Below are positions 10,815-19,556 of a stretch of DNA of 64,000 nt, one piece after another. Source of the DNA: Gordonia sputi NBRC 100414 (GTDB lineage: Bacteria; Actinomycetota; Actinomycetes; Mycobacteriales; Mycobacteriaceae); NCBI RefSeq assembly GCF_000248055.1, contig NZ_BAFC01000007.1, forward strand, positions 51,878 through 115,877. Reading direction: 5' to 3'. Under the pieces are notes generated by a model. That model ran no database searches and was not told the origin of the DNA. It saw only the letters and a program-made list of their open reading frames with translations. Both the position numbers and the translations under genes were made by a program. Position 1 is the stretch's first letter. The number at the start of each line of letters is the position of its first letter.

Positions 10815-11678
10815 CTAGTTGTTGGAGTTGAAGTAGCTCAACAGACGCAGGATCTCGACGTAGAGCCACACCAGGGTGACCGTCAGGCCGAGCGCGACGC
10901 CCCAGCCCGCGCGGGCAGGTGCACCAGCACGGATCAGACGATCAGCGGCGTCGAAGTCGACGAGGAAGCTGAAGGCCGCCAACGCGATGCAGACCAGCGA
11001 GAAGATGATCGCGATCGGACCACCGTCGCGCAGCACACCAGCTCCGCCGGTGAACAGACCGATGATCAGGTTGCCGATCATCAGCACCATCACACCGATG
11101 AGACCGGCGAACAGCATGCGCGTGAAGCGCGGTGTCACACGGATGGCGCCGATCTTGTAGACCAGCAGCATTCCGAAGAACACGCCGAAGGTGCCGAGAA
11201 CCGCCTGGCCGATCAGCGCGCCCGCACTGGTGTCGCCACTGACCATCCAGTTCGCGAACACGAACGAGATCGAACCGACGAACAGTCCCTCGAAGGCCGC
11301 GTAGGCGAGGACGATCGCGGGATTGTCCTGCTTGCGACCGAACGAGGCGACCAACACGAGCACGAGGCCCACGATCGCGCCGATGCCCATGAGGGGTCCG
11401 GCCAATGCGTTGTTGTAGCTGCTGATGACGTAGCTGAGGATTGCGGTGACGGTCAGCACGCCGAGAGTGATCGCCGTCTTGGTGACGACGTCGTCGATGG
11501 TGAGCTGGCGTCCGACGGCCTGCGGCGGCGCATACTGCGGCGGCACCTGCTGACCGTACTGGTTGTACATCGCGGCCTGCCCGGCCCCGGCCGCGTTCGA
11601 CCCGAAGCCGGCGTAGCCGCCGGGATTCTGGTTATCGCGGACGACGCCGCGCATCACCGGGTTACTGCTGTCTCGCAC
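10815..11678 (-). CDS. Bax inhibitor-1/YccA-type membrane protein
   Basis: 287 residues; GTG start at 11678 with AAAGGAG 5 nt upstream. A polar, Gly/Pro/Gln-rich N-terminal region (~60 residues: QQVPPQYAPPQAVGR) precedes about seven membrane segments, for example VLVASFGRKQDNPAIVLAYA and LVDFDAADRLIRAGAPA before the last one. The acidic FDAADR stretch near the C terminus and final LLSYFN are typical of the actinobacterial BaxI_1 family. Members of this superfamily are proton/calcium leak channels or stress proteins; the bacterial role is unsettled. Monocistronic between two terminator-like points. Confidence 0.85.
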   Translation of the reverse strand: MRDSSNPVMRGVVRDNQNPGGYAGFGSNAAGAGQAAMYNQYGQQVPPQYAPPQAVGRQLTIDDVVTKTAITLGVLTVTAILSYVISSYNNALAGPLMGIGAIVGLVLVLVASFGRKQDNPAIVLAYAAFEGLFVGSISFVFANWMVSGDTSAGALIGQAVLGTFGVFFGMLLVYKIGAIRVTPRFTRMLFAGLIGVMVLMIGNLIIGLFTGGAGVLRDGGPIAIIFSLVCIALAAFSFLVDFDAADRLIRAGAPARAGWGVALGLTVTLVWLYVEILRLLSYFNSNN

Positions 11679-11709
11679 AGGTGCTCCTTTTATGGACGTG
11701 TACGTCTCA

Positions 11710-12453
11710 TCAACGGGGATCGACCCGTTCGAGTTCCGACTTTACCTTCTCTTGACCAATTGAGTGATCCGACGGCGCACTCAGTGAGTCGAGGAACACG
11801 CGGACCTCGTCGGGTGACTCGTACTCACGAATCGACAGCACCGCTCGCCCCAGACAGATCGAGCGCAGGGTCTGCGCGGCAATGGCGAAGTCATCGCCCC
11901 AGCCCAGACCGGGCTTCGCGATCATCAACGACGCCAGGCCATGCGCAGCGGTCCACAATTCGAGGACGACGTCACCGACCTCGTCGGGGCCGAAGATCCC
12001 GGCGTCTGCGAGTTCGCTGACAGTTCCGGTGAACCGCACGAACGCCGACGCCGCGAGCACCTCGTCGACCTTGCTGCGCTCGGCCACTGGCGAGACGTGA
12101 TGAAACGCCTCCCGGTAGAGCACGGGCGTGGCGACCGCGAATCTCACATAGGCGATGCCCATCTGCAGAGCCCGTTCCAGCGGATCGTCGATACCTTTCG
12201 ACGCCGCGGCCAGCTCCTCGTCGAGACGTTCGAAGTATCGAGCGCAGACGGCTTCGAGGAGTGCGTCCTTGTCGTCGAAGTGCAGATAGATCGACGGCGG
12301 GGTGACACCCACCCGGTCGGCGACGGCTCGGATGGACACGGCCGACGCGGCTTCGGAGTCGAGCAGCAGTGACGTCGCGGCGTCGATGATCTCGTCGGCC
12401 AGCAACTCACCCGACCCGCGGGGCGAGCGGCTTCTGCGACTGGTCCGTGTCAC
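11710..12453 (-). CDS. TetR-family regulator of the MmpL transporter
   Basis: 247 residues from GTG 12453, which overlaps the last 47 nt of the mmpL gene; a TTG right after the mmpL stop is an alternative. HTH: ELLADEIIDAATSLLLDSEA, then IRAVADRVGVTPPSIYLHF and DDKDALLEAVCARYF. The C-terminal domain is of the TetR_C_13/WHG type (VRFTGTVSELADAG...LWTAAHGLASLM). Co-transcribed with mmpL; the operator seen at 14775-14791 over the mmpL promoter is its likely target, giving autoregulation. Confidence 0.85.
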   Translation of the reverse strand: MTRTSRRSRSPRGSGELLADEIIDAATSLLLDSEAASAVSIRAVADRVGVTPPSIYLHFDDKDALLEAVCARYFERLDEELAAASKGIDDPLERALQMGIAYVRFAVATPVLYREAFHHVSPVAERSKVDEVLAASAFVRFTGTVSELADAGIFGPDEVGDVVLELWTAAHGLASLMIAKPGLGWGDDFAIAAQTLRSICLGRAVLSIREYESPDEVRVFLDSLSAPSDHSIGQEKVKSELERVDPR

Positions 12454-14749
12454 TGTTCTCCTGCGTGTTGTTCTCGTTCTCGGTGGTCTCGTGTGCGCCC
12501 GTGTCGGCGACCGTTGTCCGCTGCGGCTCGTCGTCGACCTCCTCGGACAGCCCGAAGCGGTCATGCAGACGTCGCAGCGGTGCGGGTGCCCACCAGTTCA
12601 CGCGCCCGGCGAGGCGCATGAACGACGGAACGAGCAGCATCCGGATCAAAGTGGCATCCATCAGCACCGCAAGCGTGAGTCCGACACCGAACATACGCAT
12701 GAACGACACCTCGGACGCCGCGATTCCCGCGAACACGATGCTCATCAGTAGCGCCGCTGCGGTGATGACGCGACCGGTCCTCGCAATACCGAGCGCGACG
12801 GCCCTGTCGTTCGCCGCGCGCGACCTGTCCGACGCGAGCCACGATTCGCGAATCCGGCCGAGCAGGAACACCTCATAATCCATGGACAACCCGAACGCGA
12901 TGCAGAACATCAGGACGGGCATCGTTGCCGCGAGGTACCCGGTTGACGTGGTGCCCAATCCGTCGAGGTGCCCCTCTTGGAAGAACCACACCATCGCCCC
13001 GAACGTCGCCGACAATGACAACACGTTGAGCACCAACGCCTTCACCGGAAGCACAACGCTTCCGGTGAAGAGGAACAGCAGCACGAACGTCGCGATGGCG
13101 ATCGCCCCGAGTACCCACGGCAGGTGCGCGTAAATGGAGTCGACGGTGTCGACGTTGGTCGCCGCAGAACCCGTGAACTTCACTGTCAGTCCCGTGGGCA
13201 CCGGCACGTCTCGCAGCTGAGCCAGTTGATGCTCGCCCGCGGGCCGCATCGGTTCAAGGTTGGTGGCGACCGTGATCACTCCGACCTCGCCGCGTTGGTC
13301 CGCGGGATTCGCCGGGGCAACAGCCTTCCCGTCGACGAAGGTTCCGCCCGCGCCCGACACCGATTTGACGTCGGCAACCCGCGACAGTTCCTGCGCATAC
13401 GACGCCCTCGTCTGCGCGGAGACGTCTCCGGTCGCGACAACGGTGACCGACGACGAGAGGTTCTGGGCGAAGTCGTCGCGGATCTCGTGCTGTATCTGAT
13501 GGGCGCTGGCGCTGGTGGGCAGCACGCGGTCGTCGGGGAAGCCGAACTTGATCGACAGGAATGGTGCGCCGAGCACCAGCAGAATGACGACGACCGTCGC
13601 GCCGACCGGTGCCGCTCGTTTCAACACCCACGACGCCGCGCGGTACCACCAGCCCTCTTCGACCGGGCGTGGTGTCGGTTCGGGACGGCCCAGCAGCTTG
13701 CGGACGCCGCGGCGCACGTCGAGGGAGTCGATCCGGTCGCCGAGGAGCATCAGCACCGCGGGCGTGATCACCAGCGACGTCACGGCGGCGATCACCACGA
13801 CGCCGAGTCCTGCGTACGCGAAGGAACGCAGGAAATACATCGGGAAGATCGCCAGTGCGGCAAGCGCGAGGGCAACGGTCACCGCAGAGAACGCGACGGT
13901 GCGTCCCGCTGTCTGCATTGTGCGCAGGATCGCCGACGCTCTGTCGCGGCCGTCGGCCACTTCTTCGCGATACCTCGTCACCAGCAGCAGCGTGTAATCG
14001 ATCGCGAGCGCCAAACCCATTGCGGTGGTGAGGTTCAACGCGAAGATCGACACGTCGGTGACGGTGCCTATCAGACGCAGCAGCGCGAACGTCAGCACGA
14101 TCGCGATGATGCCGACGCCGATCGGCAGCATCGCCGCGATGACGCCCCCGAATACGACGATGAGAACGAGGAAGCTGATGGGGATCGCTATCGCCTCTGC
14201 GACGGCGAGGTCGCGCGTGGTCTGCTCGTTGACCTGCTGGAAGACCATGCCCTGGCCACCGACGCGGACCGTGATGCCGTCGCGAGTGCCTTCGAATCGG
14301 GAGGCGACCTCCTTGGCATGCGCAGGAGCCTCGGCTTCCCCGCCGTCGAGCGTGGCGATGATCAGCGCCGAACTGCGGTCCTTGCTGACCAGGCCCGGCG
14401 CGAGCGTCGGGTCTTGCCACACCGACAGAACCGGTTGCTGCACATAGGGAAGGGCGGCGAGTTCGGAGACGATCGACTTGCCGACCGCGGCGGCCCGCTG
14501 GTCCTTCTCCATGTCGGTGCCTGCAGGTGCGTCGAGTTTGATGACGACCTGCAGGCCCCCACGCTTGAAGGTGTCGTCGATTTGCTGCGCTGCCTGCGCC
14601 GACTCGCTGTTCGGATCGGAATACCCGCCTGCCAGCAGGTGCTGCGATGCCGACGCTCCGTAGATTCCACAGAGCACGAGGAACAGGAACGCCAGTGCGA
14701 GAACACGTTTGGGCGCAGATATAGCCACTCGGGTAAGTCTTGCCAACAT
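12407..14749 (-). CDS. MmpL-family RND transporter
   Basis: 780 residues, two-fold repeated RND architecture. An N-terminal TM (LALAFLFLVLCGIYGA) is followed by a periplasmic domain (~30-190), a TM block with FALNLTTAMGLALAIDYTLL (the MMPL motif with Asp-Tyr in TM4), a second periplasmic domain (~400-560) and a second TM block with CIAFGLSMDYEVFLLGRIRE. The C-terminal cytosolic tail is short and polar. MmpL proteins export lipids or hydrophobic drugs using the proton gradient; at 780 residues this is a short form of MmpL3-like or SCO-type proteins. The start ATG has AGGGGA 5 nt upstream. Paired with a TetR, so induced export is likely; the substrate is unknown. Confidence 0.9.
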   Translation of the reverse strand: MLARLTRVAISAPKRVLALAFLFLVLCGIYGASASQHLLAGGYSDPNSESAQAAQQIDDTFKRGGLQVVIKLDAPAGTDMEKDQRAAAVGKSIVSELAALPYVQQPVLSVWQDPTLAPGLVSKDRSSALIIATLDGGEAEAPAHAKEVASRFEGTRDGITVRVGGQGMVFQQVNEQTTRDLAVAEAIAIPISFLVLIVVFGGVIAAMLPIGVGIIAIVLTFALLRLIGTVTDVSIFALNLTTAMGLALAIDYTLLLVTRYREEVADGRDRASAILRTMQTAGRTVAFSAVTVALALAALAIFPMYFLRSFAYAGLGVVVIAAVTSLVITPAVLMLLGDRIDSLDVRRGVRKLLGRPEPTPRPVEEGWWYRAASWVLKRAAPVGATVVVILLVLGAPFLSIKFGFPDDRVLPTSASAHQIQHEIRDDFAQNLSSSVTVVATGDVSAQTRASYAQELSRVADVKSVSGAGGTFVDGKAVAPANPADQRGEVGVITVATNLEPMRPAGEHQLAQLRDVPVPTGLTVKFTGSAATNVDTVDSIYAHLPWVLGAIAIATFVLLFLFTGSVVLPVKALVLNVLSLSATFGAMVWFFQEGHLDGLGTTSTGYLAATMPVLMFCIAFGLSMDYEVFLLGRIRESWLASDRSRAANDRAVALGIARTGRVITAAALLMSIVFAGIAASEVSFMRMFGVGLTLAVLMDATLIRMLLVPSFMRLAGRVNWWAPAPLRRLHDRFGLSEEVDDEPQRTTVADTGAHETTENENNTQENSDTDQSQKPLAPRVG

Positions 14750-14774
14750 GCGAGTCCCCTAGCGCGTCGTGGTC

Positions 14775-14816
14775 ACTTACCCACGTTAAGTTATCGGCAT
14801 TAAGTCAGCGCGTCAA
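14775..14816 (-). promoter_or_regulatory. mmpL promoter with overlapping TetR operator
   Basis: On the minus strand: -35 TTGACG (14816-14811), 17-bp spacer, -10 TAACTT (14793-14788). An interrupted palindrome with ACTTA/TAAGT ends (14775-14791) overlaps the -10 and transcription start, the classic position for TetR repression. Confidence 0.65.
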
Positions 14817-14899
14817 GGGTTCGTCGGCTGATTGCAGGATGCGCCCTGGGTCACAGGTGCACTGATTTCCGGACAGACAGGGGGCGACCTCTTCTGCGT

Positions 14900-14905
14900 T
14901 ACGAT
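14900..14905 (+). promoter_or_regulatory. -10 box of the small membrane protein gene (leaderless)
   Basis: TACGAT ends 5 nt before the GTG at 14911, which places the transcription start on the start codon. Confidence 0.5.
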
Positions 14906-14910
14906 GGGGT

Positions 14911-15312
14911 GTGGTCTACCTCTCACTTGCTCTCGCCGCCGTCGCGGTCGGAGCGTGGGTGCTGTCGTACCACCGATCGTCACAGCCGCGCCGCAGCCCC
15001 GATCTGTTCATCGCCCTCTCCGAGCTCAACGACTCGACATCGGACCATCAGCGGCACGCGGCAGAGGTCATCGACGAGAAGCATCACCTCGAGGCGCGCG
15101 CAGGCTGGCCGTCGGCAGTGATCGGCTTGCTGTCGGTCATGGCAGTGGTGTTCATGGTCCAAGATCCGTCGAGCACCGTCAACGGAAATCGGCTCGTGTG
15201 GATGACAAGCGAATTGCTGGTGATCGCACTGATCTCGGCGGTGTGGACGGTGTGGTGCGTTCAGCGCGCCGCGCGCCTGACTGTGCGCCAAGCCGGGCTC
15301 CATCGCTGGTGA
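14911..15312 (+). CDS. Hypothetical membrane protein with two to three TM segments
   Basis: 133 residues, no family recognised. An N-terminal TM helix (VYLSLALAAVAVGAWVLSY) is followed by a 45-residue polar part containing HAAEVIDEKHHLEARAGW, then TM2 (SAVIGLLSVMAVVFMV) and TM3 (ELLVIALISAVWTVWCV) and a short basic tail. The leaderless -10 box and consistent codon bias argue that it is real. It stands alone between the divergent mmpL promoter and a tRNA gene. Confidence 0.65.
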   Translation: MVYLSLALAAVAVGAWVLSYHRSSQPRRSPDLFIALSELNDSTSDHQRHAAEVIDEKHHLEARAGWPSAVIGLLSVMAVVFMVQDPSSTVNGNRLVWMTSELLVIALISAVWTVWCVQRAARLTVRQAGLHRW

Positions 15313-15390
15313 CGCTCCTCTGCCGCTCCGATTCCGCCGCCTAGGGTTTCGTTCGATCGGGCCGAGGCCACATGGCATGCTTGTCGACGC

Positions 15391-15464
15391 GCCCCTATAG
15401 CCCAATTGGCAGAGGCAGCGGACTTAAAATCCGCACAGTGTCGGTTCGAGTCCGACTGGGGGCA
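15391..15464 (+). tRNA. tRNA-Leu (anticodon UAA), short variable loop
   Basis: A complete cloverleaf of 74 nt: acceptor stem GCCCCTA/TGGGGGC (one T-G pair), D arm 15400-15416, anticodon stem GCGGA/TCCGC with loop CTTAAAA and anticodon TAA at 15425-15427, a 5-nt variable loop (15435-15439), T arm with GTCGG/CCGAC and loop TTCGAGT, and discriminator A at 15464. CCA is not encoded (ACCC follows). UAA reads the Leu codon UUA, and A73 fits leucine identity. The usual bacterial tRNA-Leu has a long variable arm; here it is absent (see findings). Confidence 0.93.
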
Positions 15465-15474
15465 CCCGGCGAAA

Positions 15475-15524
15475 GTTGCGTGGGATCCTCGGGGGCATTT
15501 TTGCACCCCTGGATCCCACGCAAC
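15475..15524. terminator. Hairpin terminator after tRNA-Leu
   Basis: A perfect 14-bp stem (15475-15488 with 15511-15524) encloses GGGGG and CCCC runs that extend pairing and a central TTTTT. It lies between the tRNA and the convergent sulfurtransferase pseudogene, so it can serve both. Confidence 0.8.
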
Positions 15525-15530
15525 TCGACG

Positions 15531-16360
15531 TCAGCTTGTCTCCAGCGGCCGCGATGGGTCGGACGTCCACGCGTTCATCGAGCCGTCGTAGACCGATGCG
15601 TCGTCGCGGCCAACCGCCGCGAGGGCGAAAGCTGCTGCGGTGGCGGCGATTCCGCCTCCGCAGTAGGTGACGGGTCGCACCGAGTCGTCGAGGGCGCCCA
15701 CCGCGTCGAAGATCGCTCGAAGCGCGGGAACGTCTTTCAACGTGCCCCGCTCGTCGACCAATTCGCCGAAGGGCACGTTCACACTTCTGGGGATGTGGCC
15801 GGCCGCGAAGGTGTCTCGGTCGAGGCGTTGATCAATAGCACGCCCGAGTCGTCGACGTCGGTGACCACCTCGTCGGTGGTCTCGATGCGTTCCTCCCGCC
15901 TCTGAGCTGTGAATTCTGCAGGCGGATAACCCGATTCGCCGCGGTCGACGGGGAAGCCCGCGTCAACCCACGCCTGCAGGCCCCCGGCGAGCACGGCGAC
16001 GTTGTCGAAGCCCTCGAGACCGAACTGCCACCACAGCCTGGTGGCCCAGATTCCGTTCTCCGAGTCGTAGACCACGACGCGCGAGTCGTCACCGACACCC
16101 GCCGCACCCACGGCTGCAGCGAACTGTTCCGACGACACGACGGCGAACGGCGCCTCCCCGTCGGGGTCGGTGAGCGCGAGCAGTTGATCGACGAACACCG
16201 CGCCGGGAATGTGCCCGGCCAGGTACGACTCCTGCCCGGACTCGATCTGCGGCGCTCCGTCACCGAATCGGAGATGCACGGTCGCGTCGACGACCCGCAG
16301 CTTGGGATCATCGCCCAGATCGCGCAGGTCAGAAGCTGTGATGAGATGTGGCGTGCCCAT
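15531..16360 (-). pseudogene. Frameshifted rhodanese-type sulfurtransferase (SseA/TST-like)
   Basis: Two adjacent frames encode one tandem-rhodanese protein of ~275 residues. 15779-16360 gives the N-terminal rhodanese domain and linker (ASDLRDLGDDPKLRVVDA, HIPGAVFVD, WWQFGLEGFDNVAVLAGGLQ); 15531-15782 continues with SVNVPFGELVDERG and the active-site loop VTYCGGGIAATAAAF. Around 15815-15830 the reading must slip by -1: the other frame reads DTFAAGHIPRS, exactly the segment missing from the first. So one base is lost (or two gained) near 15825. This is either a true inactivating mutation or a sequencing error; no slippery heptamer is evident. The start ATG at 16360 follows a leaderless -10 TAGTGT. 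It follows a flavin disulfide reductase gene by 38 nt. Confidence 0.85.
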
Positions 16361-16366
16361 ACCCCG

Positions 16367-16372
16367 ACACTA
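16367..16372 (-). promoter_or_regulatory. -10 box of the sulfurtransferase gene (leaderless)
   Basis: TAGTGT on the minus strand is separated by 6 nt from the ATG at 16360. It lies inside the gap after the reductase gene, so the sulfurtransferase may have its own promoter. Confidence 0.45.
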
Positions 16373-16398
16373 CCGGCGACCGGCGCACACCCCGCCGA

Positions 16399-17856
16399 TC
16401 AACTCTGTTCCCCGCGCAGGTTCTCGAGCAGCCTGAGCCAGATCTCACTGATCGTGGGATACGACGGGACTGCGTGCCACAACCGTTCCAGGGGAACCTC
16501 GCCGACGACGGCGACGGTGGCCGAATGCACGAGCTCTGCGATGTCGGGTCCGACAAACGTGGCTCCCACCAAGACGTTTCGCGCGCGGTCTATGACCAGC
16601 ACCGCGTGGCCGCTGTAGTTCTCGCGTGCCAGCGCCGACCCTGCGACCTCGATGTCGAGTTCGGAGGTGACAACATCGATGCCCGCGTCGCGGGCGGCAC
16701 GCTCGGTCAGCCCGACCGACCCGACCTGCGGCTCGGTGAACACCACCTGGGGCACCGCCGCGTGGTCGGCTGTGGCCAGAAAACGCTCGCCGTCGAGTGA
16801 ACGGACTTCTGCGCGTGCGGCGATCACGTCACCGGCGACCCGCGCCTGATACTTGCCCATGTGCGTGAGTGGCGCGCGGCCGTTGACATCGCCGACCGCA
16901 TACAGCCAGTCGTGCCCGGCGACATTCAGGTGATCGTCGACGTCGAGCTTGCTCTTGGGATCGATGCCGAGTGTCTCGAGTCCGACGCCGACGGTGCGGG
17001 GTCGTCGACCTGCGGCGACAAGGATCTCGTCGACCTCGAGTCGATCGACGACGTCGCCGTCGCGGTTGGCGAGTTCGACGACGGCCGGCCCGCCGTGCAC
17101 TCGCCCGTAGCCGGTGTCGTCGACCTCCGGTCGCGCCACCGACCCAAACGTCGTGCCGAAGCGGATGTCGACTCCCCTGTCTCGCAGACCCGACAAGACT
17201 CGTTCCCCGACAAAGGGTTCCATCGACGGAAGCAGTGCGTTGCCTCGCACGACCATCGTGACCACACTCCCGAGCTCCGCGAGCCACGTCGCCGCCTCGC
17301 AGGCAACGACACCCCCGCCGAGGACCGCGATGCGTGCGGGAACCTCGACGAGATTCGTCGCATCACGCGACGTCCACGGCGCAGCATCGGCGAGACCCGG
17401 GATCGGCGGGATCGACGCGTCGCTCCCCGTCGCCAGCACCACCGCCTCGGTGGCGCGCAGGCGTCGACCCTCCACCTCGACCTCCCGCTCGCCCACCAGC
17501 CTGCCGACGCCGCGCACGACGTCGATGCCCGCGCCCCGCGCCCAATCGACCTGCGACGAGTCGTCGCGGTTGTGGGTGAACGAGTCGCGCCACGCCAGCA
17601 GACGGCCGGGTTCGGGCTGATCGTCGACGATTCGCGTCCGCGAACCGGGCAGCCCCGTCGCAGCCTCGAGTGCGGCGCCCGCCCCCAACAACGCCTTGCT
17701 CGGCATGCACGCCCAGTACGAGCATTCGCCGCCGACGAGTTGACTCTCGACGAGCACTGCACGACGGGCACTTCCGCGGATCGCGTAGTCGGCTGCGTTC
17801 TCGCCCGCCGGTCCTGCGCCGAGCACGATGACGTCGTAGGTGTCGGTGTCTGCCAT
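16399..17856 (-). CDS. FAD-dependent pyridine nucleotide-disulfide oxidoreductase (Lpd/MerA-like)
   Basis: 485 residues from the ATG at 17856. FAD-binding VIVLGAGPAGENAA opens the protein, the redox-active pair is Cys45-Cys50 (CSYWAC, C-x4-C), the NAD(P)-binding motif is AVLGGGVVACEAA, a second FAD motif is LYAVGDVNG, and the C-terminal dimer domain carries VFTEPQVGSVGLTE. The CxxxxC spacing places it with dihydrolipoamide, glutathione/mycothione and mercuric reductases. The WAC variant in place of the NVGC loop makes the substrate uncertain. A -10 TACCGT 7 nt upstream of the ATG supports this start; an in-frame start 30 codons upstream is rejected. The sulfurtransferase pseudogene follows. 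Confidence 0.88.
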   Translation of the reverse strand: MADTDTYDVIVLGAGPAGENAADYAIRGSARRAVLVESQLVGGECSYWACMPSKALLGAGAALEAATGLPGSRTRIVDDQPEPGRLLAWRDSFTHNRDDSSQVDWARGAGIDVVRGVGRLVGEREVEVEGRRLRATEAVVLATGSDASIPPIPGLADAAPWTSRDATNLVEVPARIAVLGGGVVACEAATWLAELGSVVTMVVRGNALLPSMEPFVGERVLSGLRDRGVDIRFGTTFGSVARPEVDDTGYGRVHGGPAVVELANRDGDVVDRLEVDEILVAAGRRPRTVGVGLETLGIDPKSKLDVDDHLNVAGHDWLYAVGDVNGRAPLTHMGKYQARVAGDVIAARAEVRSLDGERFLATADHAAVPQVVFTEPQVGSVGLTERAARDAGIDVVTSELDIEVAGSALARENYSGHAVLVIDRARNVLVGATFVGPDIAELVHSATVAVVGEVPLERLWHAVPSYPTISEIWLRLLENLRGEQS

Positions 17857-17863
17857 GAAATCC

Positions 17864-17869
17864 ACGGTA
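17864..17869 (-). promoter_or_regulatory. -10 box of the disulfide oxidoreductase gene (leaderless)
   Basis: TACCGT on the minus strand, 7 nt before the ATG at 17856. Confidence 0.45.
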
Positions 17870-17958
17870 GCCCCGCCTGAATGGTGCGGACTGGCTGTAA
17901 CACTTGCTGACCGCGGAACGACCACTAACACATCGGGTCCGCTCACCGCAGGAGAACC

Positions 17959-19470
17959 ATGCCAATTTCACCCGAATCCGCTGCCGGCGATCCTCGCGAT
18001 CAGTGGATTACCTACGACGCCCCCGTTGCCGACGAGTCGACGGCCCCGGGTAACCGAACTCCCGGTCCACGCCGAATCCGGCGCAGGCTCGTCGGTCTCG
18101 CCACTGTGCTCACCCTGACCGCAGCCCTGCTGGGCCTGAGCGCGGTGATCGGCAAGGACGACCGCGCCTCGGCGCTCGTCGGACACCCCGAGGTCCTGCG
18201 CAACGGCTGCACGTGGGACTCGTCGGGAAACTACGTCCAGAACTGCAAAGTGTGGTCGCCGTCACAAAACAAGTGGGTCGTCGTGCAGATCCGAGCGTCG
18301 AGCGGCAGCGACAAGGGCGTGTACCTCCTCGACGGCATGCGTGCCCGCGACGACCGCTCCGCGTGGACCACCGACGTGCAGGCCGCCAAGGTCTACGACG
18401 GTAAGAGCGACACGACACTGGTCATGCCCGCGGGCGGAGCGTCGTCGTTCTACACCGACTGGGACGCCGGAGCCGGCGACAAGAACGTCAAGATCAAGCA
18501 GGAGACCTTCCTGACCGACGAACTGCCCGCATATCTCGCGACCAATTTCGGTGTGAGCCGATCGAACAACGCGATCGTCGGGCTGTCGATGTCGGCCGGG
18601 CCTGCTGTCACGCTTGCCGAGCGGCATCCTGAGCAGTTCAAGGTGGTGCAGGCGATGTCGGGCTACTACCAAACCGACAATCCGATCGGCGCGCTCGGAG
18701 TGTTGGCAACGCAGACACTCGTCTCCAACTACACCAACGGGATCGTCAACATGTGGGGCGCGCCGGGAAGCGCACGGTGGACCGCGAACGATCCGTCGAA
18801 GAACATCGACAAACTCAAGCAAAACGGTCAGACGCTGATCATCTCGTCGGGAAGCGGCTTTCCGAGCCCCGCCGATATGGCGAAGCTCTCGCAGTCGGAT
18901 CTGATCAACGCCATCGCGTTGGAAGTCCTGTCGGCGGTATCGACGGTGCTCATGCAGTTGCAGCTCGCACAGTCCGGGGTGTCGGTGATCTCGCTTCCGA
19001 ACTACGGGGTCCACAACTGGGCCAACTGGGATCGCAGCCTGGGCGCAGGCAAGAACGACGTGTTGGGCGCACTCAACAAGACACCTGCGGTGACCGCGAA
19101 GACCCAGCTCGTCAGTGCTGCGGGATCGCCGGAACCCGACGGCGTGGCCAAGGCAACTGCTGCCGCGCGTGTCGCGGCGTCGCAGCAGGTGCAGTCCCCG
19201 GCGGTACTCGCAGCGGTGGCGGCAGACAAGGCGTCGAGTACATCGAGCACTACATCGACCTCGACCTCGCCGTCGGAATCCGCCCGATCTGCCGGCTCCA
19301 CAACCGAATCGACGACCAGCACTCCTTCCGAGGAGACCACGACAACCACAACCCCTGCCCCGACGGGCTCCAGCACATCGAGCCCGAGCAACTCGACGCC
19401 GCCGCAGTCGACGACTTCTGACTCGACGACGACTACAACAACGACGACAGTCGCCACACCGTCGCCGTAA
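17959..19470 (+). CDS. Antigen 85-like mycolyltransferase with Ser/Thr-rich tail
   Basis: 503 residues; ATG with AGGAGAACC just upstream. A cytosolic N-terminal part of ~42 residues ends in PRRIRRR before the hydrophobic export segment (LVGLATVLTLTAALLGLSAV). The esterase-D/Ag85 alpha/beta hydrolase follows: YLLDGMRARDDRSAW, SSFYTDWDA, nucleophile Ser210 in VGLSMSAGPAVTLA and the catalytic His352 in YGVHNWANWDRSL, matching the Ag85 layout. It should transfer mycolate between trehalose esters and arabinogalactan outside the membrane. From ~residue 420 to the end the chain is almost only Ser/Thr/Pro/Glu (TTTTTTPAPTGSSTSS), unlike Mtb Ag85, and could be a wall-spanning or O-mannosylated stalk. 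Confidence 0.9.
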   Translation: MPISPESAAGDPRDQWITYDAPVADESTAPGNRTPGPRRIRRRLVGLATVLTLTAALLGLSAVIGKDDRASALVGHPEVLRNGCTWDSSGNYVQNCKVWSPSQNKWVVVQIRASSGSDKGVYLLDGMRARDDRSAWTTDVQAAKVYDGKSDTTLVMPAGGASSFYTDWDAGAGDKNVKIKQETFLTDELPAYLATNFGVSRSNNAIVGLSMSAGPAVTLAERHPEQFKVVQAMSGYYQTDNPIGALGVLATQTLVSNYTNGIVNMWGAPGSARWTANDPSKNIDKLKQNGQTLIISSGSGFPSPADMAKLSQSDLINAIALEVLSAVSTVLMQLQLAQSGVSVISLPNYGVHNWANWDRSLGAGKNDVLGALNKTPAVTAKTQLVSAAGSPEPDGVAKATAAARVAASQQVQSPAVLAAVAADKASSTSSTTSTSTSPSESARSAGSTTESTTSTPSEETTTTTTPAPTGSSTSSPSNSTPPQSTTSDSTTTTTTTTVATPSP

Positions 19471-19556
19471 CCCTGCAGGCCGGGGGAAGCCGCTAGGCGC
19501 CCAGCATCGTCGTGCCCGTCCGCTGACGGATCGGCTCGAATGATCTACTCAAGGGC

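Noticed and set aside
15815..15835. Programmed -1 frameshift in the sulfurtransferase
   Set aside because: No slippery X-XXY-YYZ heptamer or downstream structure is evident; a mutation or read error is simpler.
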